Under the pieces are notes generated by a model that had not been told where the DNA came from, did no database searches, and worked only from the letters and a program-made list of their open reading frames with translations. From positions 1-12,535 of the forward strand of contig CAOQRA010000033.1 in assembly GCA_948512295.1 (NCBI GenBank): a stretch of 12,535 bases of DNA. The letters are read 5' to 3'. How positions within the stretch are numbered: position 1 is the first letter of the stretch; each line of letters begins with the position of its first letter. Position numbers and translations under genes: made by a program. This document shows, in pieces, positions 1-6,273 of this stretch. Source of the stretch: an uncultured Eubacteriales bacterium (GTDB lineage: Bacteria; Bacillota; Clostridia; Christensenellales; UBA1242).

Positions 1-278
1 AAAGTTTTAGAAAAATTTACCCAGACGAAAATTCTAATAGATTTAAAAAACAATTAGAAAGTTTTCAAGATTTGATAAGCAGTTATAACATTCAACTTGT
101 TTTTATTTGCTTAAACAAAATAAAAACTTTCCTTTTTGATAATAAAGTCCAAAGGCAAATTAAGGAGTTATTAAAAAAAGGTTTGCAAATAAAAATGTAT
201 CAATGCAAATTTAATATCAAAAGATATGAAATAAGTTTTCATGAAATGCATTCTATTACAAACTACTTTGGCATTTAG
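1..278 (+). CDS. 3' end of an unidentified gene (possibly DsrE-like)
   Basis: An open frame runs from base 3 to the TAG at 276-278 without a stop, so 91 codons of a gene starting left of the window are visible. I do not recognise it with confidence. The visible part is Lys/Ile/Phe-rich and soluble, with no membrane segment. Its layout is a hydrophobic strand (IQLVFICL), then a helix ending IKELLKKGLQIKMYQC, then a short helix and a final strand. This loosely matches the C-terminal half of DsrE/YchN-like sulfur-relay folds, where an 'i..L..kGv.f..C' motif occurs. That reading is inference only. Its stop codon lies inside the left arm of the hairpin at 275-338, and a terminator-like hairpin follows at 350-405. 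Confidence 0.55.
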   Translation, partial: SFRKIYPDENSNRFKKQLESFQDLISSYNIQLVFICLNKIKTFLFDNKVQRQIKELLKKGLQIKMYQCKFNIKRYEISFHEMHSITNYFGI

Positions 279-338
279 GCGTGTGCTTGTCTTATACAAG
301 TGCTGTCGCTTCGCTCCAGCAGACAAGCACACGCCTAA
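275..338. repeat. Long perfect inverted repeat (18-bp arms) at the gene end
   Basis: Arms 275-292 and 321-338 are perfectly complementary over 18 bp (core AGGCGTGTGCTTGTCT). The 28-nt loop contains a second stem, TGCTG (301-305) with CAGCA (317-321, sharing one base with the outer arm). No T-run follows on either strand, so it is not a classic intrinsic terminator. The loop contains TCGCTTCGCTCC, the complement of the GAGCGAAG core seen in the dispersed repeats at 6054-6100 and 6363-6486. It overlaps the stop codon of the upstream gene. Confidence 0.8.
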
Positions 339-349
339 CTAAACTTCTT

Positions 350-405
350 GCAAAAGAGCGGTTGCTGGCAGATCGTAACGCAGACCGCTCTTTTGCCTTT
401 TGTTT
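350..405 (+). terminator. Probable rho-independent terminator with a large loop
   Basis: GCAAAAGAGCGGT (350-362) pairs perfectly with ACCGCTCTTTTGC (384-396) across a 21-nt loop, in which CTG/CAG can add three pairs. The T-rich tail CTTTTGTTTTC follows on the plus strand, so it most likely ends transcription of the leftmost gene. Leftward, the tail is AAGAAGTTTAG, which is a poor terminator; a transcript from the promoter at 423-450 could read through it. Confidence 0.65.
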
Positions 406-422
406 TCTCCTCTCTGTTCTCT

Positions 423-450
423 AGTATAAACGAATATTCTTTGTTGTCAA
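423..450 (-). promoter_or_regulatory. Near-consensus leftward sigma-A promoter
   Basis: On the minus strand, TTGACA (450 to 445) and TATACT (428 to 423) are separated by 16 bp. This is close to the sigma-A consensus and would start transcription near base 416, leftward. No protein frame with a convincing start lies downstream. The transcript would cover the hairpins at 350-396 and 275-338 and run antisense to the 3' end of the left-edge gene. It could be a structured or antisense RNA. The match may be chance in AT-rich DNA. Confidence 0.45.
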
Positions 451-531
451 GGTCAAGGCAAGTGTCTAGTGATTTGTAGATTAAATATTTTCACGACAAC
501 CTGTGACAACGGCAGAAGTATTCGTTTTTTT
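428..531. repeat. Inverted repeat enclosing a 100-nt foldable segment with T-run
   Basis: AAACGAATA (428-436) is perfectly complementary to TATTCGTTT (519-527). Inside, GTTGTCA (443-449) can pair with TGACAAC (504-510), giving a second 7-bp stem in register. Seven T bases (525-531) follow the closing stem on the plus strand, as in a terminator or the 3' end of a small RNA. No clear plus-strand promoter was seen just upstream. The left arm lies between the -35 and -10 boxes of the leftward promoter, so an operator role is the alternative. Confidence 0.4.
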
Positions 532-555
532 GCTGGTTAAGAGAGAGTAAGGATA

Positions 556-602
556 AAAAGAAAACATAGGTTGTTTTAGTTTTGTGCCTATGTTTTTCTT
601 TC
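556..602. terminator. Bidirectional rho-independent terminator
   Basis: AAAACATAGG (561-570) pairs with CCTATGTTTT (587-596) across a 16-nt loop. It is followed by TTTTTCTTT on the plus strand and by TTTTCTTTTTATCC on the minus strand. It lies about 50 bases past the stop codon of the minus-strand gene at 651-1310 and most likely terminates that gene. It could also stop any rightward readthrough. Confidence 0.75.
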
Positions 603-650
603 ATTATTCTGCTAGTTTCAAAATTTAGTGACTAAGTGCTAGTATTTTTT

Positions 651-1310
651 TTATATCCGAGTAGCCTGTGCTGCGGTAGGGTATAGTGGAAGATCTTGCA
701 AGCCTTGGCATACTGAGCTTTCTGTTGCGGCTTGGCAAGGTGGAACTACTGGATAACCATATGATGGAATTAACAAGTCTACAACGGAAGTGACTTTAAC
801 CATAATTTGCAGACAGCCAGTAAGTGTAAACACATTGTTTCCGTTGTATGTGCCAATTTGACTTGAGAATACTGCTGTAGCTGTAATATTTACAGGTGTA
901 AGAGCTGGTTGTGGAACAAACAGCATTACACGTTTAACTGCAGTTATTGTGCCAGCAGCTGTGCCAAGCACTCCATTTGCATCGCGATAAGTAACGGTTA
1001 CAGGAATTGAAAGAGTCATGCTAACATTTGCATAGTTTGGACTTGATTCAATTCTATCTACTACGAGGTCGGTTACTACAGTAGGTTCTCCTACGCTGTT
1101 TTGTGCGGACACAAAGGTAAGAGGCTCGGCAGGGTTTTCAGGATTGTTTCCAGTTACTGGTAATACTATACCAGTTTCCGTAGTTTGAGATACGCATGCA
1201 TCAAAAACTTTAGTAGTTTCAATCATAACTTTTTCACAGATGCCATTGAGTGGATTACCAGTCATTGGTCCAGGACGATTAGGATTGGTATTATTGATGT
1301 AAAAAGACAT
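651..1310 (-). CDS. Beta-rich Cys-containing protein of unknown function, possibly spore-surface
   Basis: This is a monocistronic 219-aa gene on the minus strand. A perfect AGGAGG stands four bases before the ATG. There is no signal peptide and no membrane segment. The N-terminus is Asn/Pro/Gly-rich (residues 1-23), followed by ICEKVMIETTKVFDACVSQ (24-42). That type of segment I associate with uncharacterised proteins of spore-forming Clostridia. Residues about 75-180 are Val/Thr-rich alternating strands, resembling the beta domains of SipL/DUF3794-type spore proteins only in general character. Five cysteines (25, 39, 166, 192, 201) could cross-link. The C-terminus is Pro/Tyr/Ala-rich. A weak sigma-K-like -10 lies upstream. 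The spore-coat role is inference; a search may return only hypothetical proteins. Confidence 0.75.
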   Translation of the reverse strand: MSFYINNTNPNRPGPMTGNPLNGICEKVMIETTKVFDACVSQTTETGIVLPVTGNNPENPAEPLTFVSAQNSVGEPTVVTDLVVDRIESSPNYANVSMTLSIPVTVTYRDANGVLGTAAGTITAVKRVMLFVPQPALTPVNITATAVFSSQIGTYNGNNVFTLTGCLQIMVKVTSVVDLLIPSYGYPVVPPCQAATESSVCQGLQDLPLYPTAAQATRI

Positions 1311-1324
1311 TTTTCCTCCTTATG

Positions 1325-1343
1325 GGATTAGCTTTAAGCTATC
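1325..1343 (-). promoter_or_regulatory. Small hairpin in the leader of the minus-strand gene
   Basis: TAGCTT (1329-1334) and AAGCTA (1336-1341), flanked by GGA and TCC, form an imperfect hairpin 15-30 bases upstream of the ATG at 1310 and just outside the AGGAGG. It could affect ribosome access or be an operator half-palindrome. It is short, and its significance is unproven. Confidence 0.25.
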
Positions 1344-1354
1344 CTATTACATTT

Positions 1355-1384
1355 TAAAATATGCACCAGCGCATAATAAAAGTG
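1355..1384 (-). promoter_or_regulatory. Possible sigma-K-like promoter of the minus-strand gene
   Basis: On the minus strand CATATTTTA (1363 to 1355) fits the known sigma-K -10 pattern CATAnnnTA. An AC lies 18 bases upstream (1383-1382); the usual spacing is 16-17. No good sigma-A pair was seen for this gene. The site overlaps the inverted repeat ATGCAC (1361-1366) / GTGCAT (1382-1387), which could be an operator instead. The match is weak because sigma-K motifs are short. Confidence 0.25.
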
Positions 1385-1401
1385 CATAAAGTGTAATTTG
1401 T

Positions 1402-1430
1402 TTGTAAAAAGTTGGAATTTGTGGTAAAAT
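1402..1430 (+). promoter_or_regulatory. Sigma-A promoter of the prfB operon
   Basis: TTGTAA (1402-1407) and TAAAAT (1425-1430) are separated by 17 bp, and TGG directly before the -10 box adds an extended -10. Transcription would begin near 1437, giving a very short leader ahead of AGGAG (1438-1442) and the prfB ATG at 1450. Confidence 0.6.
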
Positions 1431-1449
1431 ACCAACTAGGAGATTTATC

Positions 1450-2563
1450 ATGATTTTAGATAATTATAAAGAACGTTTAAACACAATCTGTGAAGATTTT
1501 AATTTTATTAAGGAGTGTCTTTGACTACGCTAAGTTAGAAAAGGAAGCTGTAGAACTTAAAAACAAACAAAGTGAGCCCAACTTTTTTGCTGACCAAACT
1601 CTTGTTTTAAAGGTGGGAAAACAGCTTAAAGAGGTTGAGCGTAAGCTTGAACTAATTAAAATGTTAGAAAATTTAATTAATAATTGCAAGGCTCTTATTG
1701 AAATGGTGGAAGAAACGAGTGACGCGGAGTTTGAAAAAGAACTTGACTGTGAGATAGTTAGGCTGAGCAATGAGATAGAGAAGGCAAAAATTGACACATT
1801 GCTTAGTGGCAAATATGACAGTTTTGATGCGATAATTACCATTCATGCTGGCGCAGGCGGTACAGAAGCGCAAGACTGGGCGGACATGCTGTATCGAATG
1901 TATAATATGTATATTCAAAAAAATGGATATAAGTTAAAAGTATTAGATGTTTTGGAGGGCGATGAGGCAGGATTAAAGGCGGTTACTTTTGAAGTAGAGG
2001 GTGTTAATGCCTATGGCTATTTAAAAGCGGAAAAAGGTGTGCATCGACTTGTGCGCATATCGCCATTTGACTCAAATGCACGTAGACATACAAGTTTTGC
2101 AAGCGTGGAAGTAATGCCCAAAATTGAAGATAAGCCAGACATTGAAATTCAAGATAAGGATTTAAGAATTGACACCTATCGTGCTTCGGGTGCGGGCGGA
2201 CAGCACATCAATAAGACGGATAGTGCTGTGAGGATTACTCACATTCCTACAGGAATTGTAGTTGCATGTCAAACAGAGCGAAGTCAGGTGCAAAACAAGG
2301 AAACGGCGATGAGCATGTTATACTCAAAACTCGTGGAAAAGCAAGAAAGTGAAGAAATGGAAAAACTTGCAGCTATACGTGGCGAAATTAAAAAAATTGA
2401 GTGGGGCAGTCAAATACGTAGTTATGTTTTCTGTCCGTATACACTTGTTAAGGATCACCGCACGGGTTATGAGGACAGTGACATACAAGGAGTGATGAAC
2501 GGCAATATTCAAGAGTTTATCAATGATTATCTAAAGAAGTCGGGACAGACGCCGACTGCGTAA
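1450..2563 (+). CDS. prfB: Peptide chain release factor 2, made by programmed +1 frameshift
   Basis: RF2 reads UGA and UAA stop codons on the ribosome and triggers release of the peptide. The gene is in two frames: codons 1-24 (1450-1521) end at an in-frame TGA (1522-1524), and the main frame resumes at GAC 1523, for a joined length of 370 aa (RF2 is usually about 365). AGGAG seven bases before ATG 1450 sets the start. The stop-codon recognition tripeptide SPF falls at residues 204-206 and the catalytic GGQ at 249-251, almost exactly as in E. coli RF2. A coiled helical domain precedes the GTEAQDWADMLYRMY segment. It is the first gene of an operon with tsaD 33 bases downstream. A plain six-frame call starting at 1490 would miss the true N-terminus. 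Confidence 0.97.
1511..1525 (+). promoter_or_regulatory. RF2 programmed +1 frameshift site
   Basis: The site reads AGGAG TGT CTT TGA C. It has an internal Shine-Dalgarno-like AGGAG three bases before the slippery CTT, an in-frame TGA and a following C, the same layout as the known E. coli site. When RF2 is scarce, the ribosome pauses at TGA, slips one base forward on CTT and continues with GAC. This gives negative autoregulation of RF2. Confidence 0.95.
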
Positions 2564-2596
2564 GCGCGGACAAGTCATTTTTTACATGAGGTTTTT

Positions 2597-3655
2597 ATGA
2601 ATTATTTTCAGCGAATGAAAGAAAAGTTTGAAAAGTTAAGACATCAAAAAGATGTCATTATTTTGTCGGTTGAAAGCTCTTGTGATGAAACGAGTGTAGC
2701 CATTGTCAAGAATGGTCGCGAGGTTTTATCCAATATCATTGCCTCTCAAATAGAAATTCACAGACGTTTTGGTGGCGTTGTGCCAGAGGTGGCCTCACGC
2801 AATCATATCATGGCGATTTCAAATATTTTCGACGAGGCATTAGATAAGGCAAAAATTACAAAAGAGCAAATTGACGCCGTGGCAGTCACCTATGGCGCTG
2901 GGCTTGTGGGGGCGCTGCTTGTCGGAGTTAACTTCGCAAAAGCTCTTGCCTATCAACTTGATATTCCACTTATTGCAGTCAACCACGTGCATGGACATAT
3001 CGCGGCAAACTATATCTCACATCTTCAATTAAAGCCTCCTTTTGTTTGCCTTATGGTCAGCGGTGGTCATACCGCTATTCTTGAGATAAAGGAATATGAA
3101 GATTTTAAACTACTTGGTACGACTGTCGACGATGCCGTTGGCGAGGCTTTTGATAAAGTCGCAAGAGTGCTTGAACTTCCTTATCCTGGAGGCCCTGAGA
3201 TTGATAAACTTTCAAAAGAGGGGAAAAATGTTTACAACTTTACTATTTCAAATAGTTTGAAAGACACGTTTAATTTTTCTTTTAGTGGAATTAAAACAGC
3301 AGTTGTTAATTTTGTCCATAACCATGAGCAAAAGGGCGACAGCCTAAGCAAAGCGGACATCGCGTGCAGTTTTCAAGAGCATGTGACAGATGAACTTTCC
3401 GACAAAGCTATTCGTGCATGTCGATATGTGGGGCAAAACAAACTTGTAGTTGCTGGTGGTGTGGGCGCAAATAGTAGATTAAAAGAAAAATTAAAAGCAA
3501 AGTGCGAGGAAAATGCAATAGAGTTTTTTGCACCAGTACTTCAGTTTTGTACAGACAATGCGGCAATGATAGCGTCAGCAGCTTACTATATGATGAAAAA
3601 TGGATTGGGACTTGCCGACCTTGACTTAACAGGCAAACCTAATGTGGAGTTGTAA
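2597..3655 (+). CDS. tsaD: tRNA N6-adenosine threonylcarbamoyltransferase TsaD
   Basis: TsaD transfers the threonylcarbamoyl group from TC-AMP to A37 of ANN-decoding tRNAs (t6A), working in the cytoplasm with TsaB and TsaE, which are not in this window. Family marks are SVESSCDETSVAIV (24-37), metal ligands H130 and H134 in NHVHGHIAANY, the nucleotide-binding MVSGGHTAIL (153-162), DDAVGEAFDKVAR (178-190), and the C-terminal VVAGGVGANSRL and CTDNAAMIA. Length is 352 aa against a usual 335-345, because about 20 charged residues precede the usual start. GAGG five bases before ATG 2597 supports this start; the internal ATG at 2615 lacks a site. Its stop overlaps the next ATG (TAATG at 3653-3657), implying translational coupling. 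Confidence 0.96.
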   Translation: MNYFQRMKEKFEKLRHQKDVIILSVESSCDETSVAIVKNGREVLSNIIASQIEIHRRFGGVVPEVASRNHIMAISNIFDEALDKAKITKEQIDAVAVTYGAGLVGALLVGVNFAKALAYQLDIPLIAVNHVHGHIAANYISHLQLKPPFVCLMVSGGHTAILEIKEYEDFKLLGTTVDDAVGEAFDKVARVLELPYPGGPEIDKLSKEGKNVYNFTISNSLKDTFNFSFSGIKTAVVNFVHNHEQKGDSLSKADIACSFQEHVTDELSDKAIRACRYVGQNKLVVAGGVGANSRLKEKLKAKCEENAIEFFAPVLQFCTDNAAMIASAAYYMMKNGLGLADLDLTGKPNVEL

Positions 3656-4392
3656 TGACAAAATTTAAACAATTTTTAAGCAAATTTAACATATTTGACT
3701 ATATTTTTCTTCCAGTAGCACTAATTGCAGCGACGGTCGTTTCTATTGTCTTCAAAGCGGATGCGCTTTCCACTGTATATTCAATAGTTGGAATCTTATC
3801 ATTATTTCTAATGTCAAAAGGCTTCTTCTTTGCGTATTTTATGGTTTTAGTTTCTTATCTTTTATACACAATTCAATCCTATTTAAATGGGCTTTATGGC
3901 GAGGCTATTATAAATCTTTTTATAGGTATACCGCTTATCATCTATGCAATCATTAAAGGGCTAATGAAAAAAAACAAACATAATGACGATAAAGTTGTTA
4001 TGAAAAAGATAAAGCCTCTCGAGTGGTGTTTATGTTTTTTGGTGGTAGCGGCTATTTGCGTGGGAACGTATTTTATGTTGCAAGCCTTTAATACAAAATA
4101 CTTGATTTTAAGTACAATAAATTTTGGCTTATGCATTTTAGCGAATTATTTGCTTGCACGAGGCAATTTTGCAAACTATATATGTTTTCTTATTTCAAAT
4201 TTATTAGTAATAACAATGTGGCTATTGCCAATTTTGCTGGAAGAGCCGAGCGGAACCAACTTTGTGCCAATTATTGTTGCATTTGTGACATATATTTGCA
4301 TTAATGTGTATGGACTTATCAATTGGATAAAACTCAGTAAAAAACAAAAGGAGAAAAACAATGGAATTATTAGCGCCAGCGGGCAACTTTGA
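3655..4392 (+). CDS. PnuC-like membrane transporter (nicotinamide riboside/vitamin type)
   Basis: A 245-aa integral membrane protein with about seven or eight hydrophobic segments (roughly residues 13-33, 40-57, 59-76, 83-102, 124-143, 149-168, 173-194, 202-224) and a basic loop at 104-120. The segment YTIQSYLNGLYGEAIINLFI, the following PLIIYAI and the later YGLINWIKL resemble PnuC, the facilitator for nicotinamide riboside or related vitamins. The exact substrate cannot be read from sequence. It is coupled to tsaD by a one-base overlap, and its last 32 bases overlap the U32 gene. No riboswitch or NAD genes are adjacent, so a link to the neighbouring RNA-modification genes is not evident. 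Confidence 0.7.
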   Translation: MTKFKQFLSKFNIFDYIFLPVALIAATVVSIVFKADALSTVYSIVGILSLFLMSKGFFFAYFMVLVSYLLYTIQSYLNGLYGEAIINLFIGIPLIIYAIIKGLMKKNKHNDDKVVMKKIKPLEWCLCFLVVAAICVGTYFMLQAFNTKYLILSTINFGLCILANYLLARGNFANYICFLISNLLVITMWLLPILLEEPSGTNFVPIIVAFVTYICINVYGLINWIKLSKKQKEKNNGIISASGQL

Positions 4393-5566
4393 AAAACTAA
4401 TTACTGCTGTGCATTTTGGTGCAGATGCCGTCTATTTCAGCGGCAAGCGCTTTGGCTTGCGTGCCTTTGCGGGCAATTTTAACGATGAGGAAATTGTCGA
4501 GGCGATGAAATATTTGCACGCGCGAGGCAAAAAAGGGTATATCACGCTGAATATCGTGGCAAACGATGAAGACTTTGAGGGCCTCGAGGACTATCTTGAA
4601 CTTTTAACTTCCGCTGAGGTTGACGGTGTTATCGTCAGCGACCTTGGCGTTGTAAGCTTTGTTAGAAAACATGCACCCACTTTAGATGTGCATGTGTCCA
4701 CTCAAGCAAATGTCAATAATTATCATGCAGCTAAGGTTTTCGCGGATATGGGCGCAACTCGAATTGTGCTTGCGCGAGAGCTTAACTTAAAGCAAATCAA
4801 GGCGTTGCATGATAAATTGGGGAATTCTGTAGAACTTGAAGCTTTTTGCCATGGCGCTATGTGTATTTCCTACTCTGGGCGATGCCTTTTGTCTAACTAT
4901 ATGACAGGACGTCCGTCAAATCACGGAGCGTGCGTGCAAGCGTGCCGCTGGCAATATGCAATACGCGAAGTTAATAAGACGGAAGAATATCCTATTGAAG
5001 AGGATGAGCGAGGCACCTATATTTTAAACTCTAAAGACATGAATATGCTTTCTCACCTCAAAGAAATGGAAGACGCCGGAATTTGCAGCATAAAAATCGA
5101 GGGAAGAATGAAATCCGCATATTATGTCGCGACTGTTGTCAATGCTTATCGCCAAGCGCTCGACAGCAAAAATTATAAAGCGAGCAAGGAACTTTCTGCT
5201 GAGCTTGAAAAAGCAAGTCATCGCAGATATACAACAGGTTTTTATTTCAATGCTGACGATAAAGAATTTTTAGAAACCTCAATGCCAGTGCAGACCCACG
5301 AGTTTATGGCAGTGGTCGTAGATAAGTTTGACGGCGGCGTCACCTTAGAGCAGCGTAACCGCTTTTGCGAGGGGGACGAACTTGAAATTTTGTCACCGAA
5401 TAAAACTATATTTAATAAAAAAATTAAAATGCAAAATATGACCGATGAAAACGGCGAGCCCATCACAGATATTAAAGGCGTGCAGCAGCGAGTAAGGCTG
5501 AAAACTGATTTGCCTTTTGAAATAGGAGATATATTAAGAAAGGAAATAAAAAATTCCACCAATTAG
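4361..5566 (+). CDS. U32 family peptidase / TrhP-like tRNA hydroxylation protein
   Basis: 401 aa, starting MELLAPAGNFEKLITAVHFG, the standard U32 N-terminus, with an AAAGGAG site upstream. It is a predicted TIM-barrel protein. The U32 signature runs from ELEAFCHGAMCISYSGRC to CVQACRW, with cysteines 163, 168, 175, 191 and 195. IKIEGRMKSAYYVATVVNAYR (245-265) is the second conserved block. In characterised bacteria, proteins of this clade (E. coli TrhP/YegQ, B. subtilis YrrN/YrrO) act in prephenate-dependent 5-hydroxylation of U34 in tRNAs; older annotation calls them collagenase-like proteases. Location beside prfB and tsaD supports a translation role. No paired second U32 gene is present here. 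The stop codon lies in the terminator hairpin. Confidence 0.9.
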   Translation: MELLAPAGNFEKLITAVHFGADAVYFSGKRFGLRAFAGNFNDEEIVEAMKYLHARGKKGYITLNIVANDEDFEGLEDYLELLTSAEVDGVIVSDLGVVSFVRKHAPTLDVHVSTQANVNNYHAAKVFADMGATRIVLARELNLKQIKALHDKLGNSVELEAFCHGAMCISYSGRCLLSNYMTGRPSNHGACVQACRWQYAIREVNKTEEYPIEEDERGTYILNSKDMNMLSHLKEMEDAGICSIKIEGRMKSAYYVATVVNAYRQALDSKNYKASKELSAELEKASHRRYTTGFYFNADDKEFLETSMPVQTHEFMAVVVDKFDGGVTLEQRNRFCEGDELEILSPNKTIFNKKIKMQNMTDENGEPITDIKGVQQRVRLKTDLPFEIGDILRKEIKNSTN

Positions 5567-5577
5567 GTGGATTTTTT
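5548..5577 (+). terminator. Terminator of the prfB-tsaD-PnuC-U32 operon
   Basis: CCACC (5556-5560) and GGTGG (5566-5570) form the stem base around a five-base loop. It is extended by A-rich/T-rich pairing with one mismatch, and six T bases (5572-5577) follow. The TAG stop of the U32 gene (5564-5566) sits at the loop edge, so the terminator is partly coding. Confidence 0.85.
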
Positions 5578-5606
5578 AATGCTAATTTTTAAAATCACTA
5601 ATGTGA

Positions 5607-5673
5607 CACATATATTTAAGCATTTTCTTATGCTATAAAATTGTTAATCATATCACAAGATTAAAAATATGTG
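5607..5673 (+). promoter_or_regulatory. Inverted repeat around an extended -10 promoter of the XRE gene
   Basis: CACATATATTTAA (5607-5619) and TTAAAAATATGTG (5661-5673) are inverted copies matching at 12 of 13 positions. Between them lies TGCTATAAA (5631-5639), an extended -10 type box; no good -35 was found. The layout fits a pair of operator half-sites flanking the promoter of the downstream XRE gene, suggesting autoregulation. AT-rich composition raises the chance of coincidence. Confidence 0.4.
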
Positions 5674-5736
5674 CATACATTCACGACATTATTATTATGA
5701 ATTTGTTAAATTGTATGTAAGTAAAAGGAGGAAAAC

Positions 5737-5988
5737 ATGGAAATACTCGCACAAAGACTAAAGACTTTAATGGAAAAGTATGGAGTAGATGAAAAGAAAC
5801 TTTCCAAAGAAGCCGATGTACATATACATCTAATTCGTGGAATTTTAAACGAAAGATACTTGCCGTCTATTAGAGTTGTAATTAAACTGTCGCTCTATTT
5901 TTCTTGCACTGTCGACTATTTAATAGTTCTATCTAAAATTGAAGACGAATATGGCATAATTGCAAAAAGAAAAAATAAAAAAGTTTAA
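5737..5988 (+). CDS. Small XRE/Cro-type helix-turn-helix regulator
   Basis: An 83-aa protein with AGGAGG upstream of the ATG. Residues about 5-65 form a single HTH_XRE (Cro/C1) domain: LAQRLKTLMEKYGVDEKKLS, then the recognition region VHIHLIRGILNERYLPSIRVVIKLSLYF and a CTVDYLIVLS end helix. The tail (67-83) is lysine-rich. There is no sensor or peptidase domain, so any ligand is unknown. It stands alone between a terminator and the repeat cluster, with a candidate operator around its promoter. Such short XRE proteins can be phage-type repressors, antitoxins or household regulators; no toxin or phage gene is adjacent. Its targets are unknown. Confidence 0.85.
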   Translation: MEILAQRLKTLMEKYGVDEKKLSKEADVHIHLIRGILNERYLPSIRVVIKLSLYFSCTVDYLIVLSKIEDEYGIIAKRKNKKV

Positions 5989-5991
5989 ACA

Positions 5992-6022
5992 AAAAGATTC
6001 TTCAGCTGCGTTTCAGAATGAC
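5992..6022 (+). repeat. Dispersed repeat copy A (AAAAGATTCTTC...CAGAATGAC)
   Basis: A short element with ends AAAAGATTCTTC (5992-6003) and CAGAATGAC (6014-6022), and similarity to copy B continuing to about 6036. It belongs to the GTCATTCTGA...GAAGAATCTTTT type of intergenic repeat seen in many bacterial genomes. It begins three bases after the XRE stop codon. Confidence 0.7.
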
Positions 6023-6053
6023 AAATAAGGAGTGAATAATAAAACCGTATGTA

Positions 6054-6100
6054 TGTCATCCTGAGCGAAGTGCATCGCACGCAGTCGAAGGACCTTTTTT
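6054..6100 (-). repeat. Dispersed repeat copy C, inverted relative to A and B
   Basis: It reads TGTCATCCTGAGCGAAGTGC to AGTCGAAGGACCTTTTTT on the plus strand, so it is the same family as A and B in opposite orientation. GTGC/GCAC inside can form a small hairpin. The T-run at 6095-6100 could help terminate transcription from the XRE gene. Confidence 0.65.
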
Positions 6101-6126
6101 GATTACTTTGAGCACTGACTTAATCT

Positions 6127-6156
6127 AAAAGATTCTTCTGAAAGCCTCAGAATGAC
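6127..6156 (+). repeat. Dispersed repeat copy B
   Basis: Ends AAAAGATTCTTC (6127-6138) and CAGAATGAC (6148-6156) are identical to those of copy A, with a different centre. The following ATAATGAGGTGAAT resembles the flank of copy A (ATAAGGAGTGAAT), so the shared unit extends beyond the core, to about 6174. The remaining bases to 6240 are AT-rich, with A/T runs and no gene. Confidence 0.7.
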
Positions 6157-6240
6157 GATATAATGAGGTGAATGTCAAAACTTATTTGTCCGCTTTCTAC
6201 AAAAAAAATTAAAAAATTTTTAAAAAAGTGGCATTTTTGG

Positions 6241-6269
6241 TTGACTATTTTTTGAAAGTTGCATATAAT
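6241..6269 (+). promoter_or_regulatory. Sigma-A promoter of the hrcA heat-shock operon
   Basis: TTGACT (6241-6246) and a perfect TATAAT (6264-6269) are separated by 17 bp, placing the transcription start near 6276, inside the CIRCE operator. This is the standard arrangement for HrcA repression. Confidence 0.92.
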
Positions 6270-6273
6270 AGTG

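Noticed and set aside
630..643. AAGTGCTAG resembling a CIRCE half-site
   Set aside because: No matching left arm lies nine bases upstream, and there is no heat-shock gene or promoter beside it.
1361..1387. Inverted repeat ATGCAC / GTGCAT as an operator shared by the divergent genes
   Set aside because: Arms are only six bases with a 15-base gap. It is kept as a remark on the promoter and not called as a separate feature.
2324..2512. Minus-strand frames within prfB, including those at 1525-1918
   Set aside because: No ribosome sites and low-complexity products; the sense strand encodes conserved RF2.
5989..6240. CRISPR array or tRNA genes among the repeats
   Set aside because: The repeats differ in orientation and spacing with no regular spacers, and no cloverleaf with conserved tRNA arm sequences was seen.
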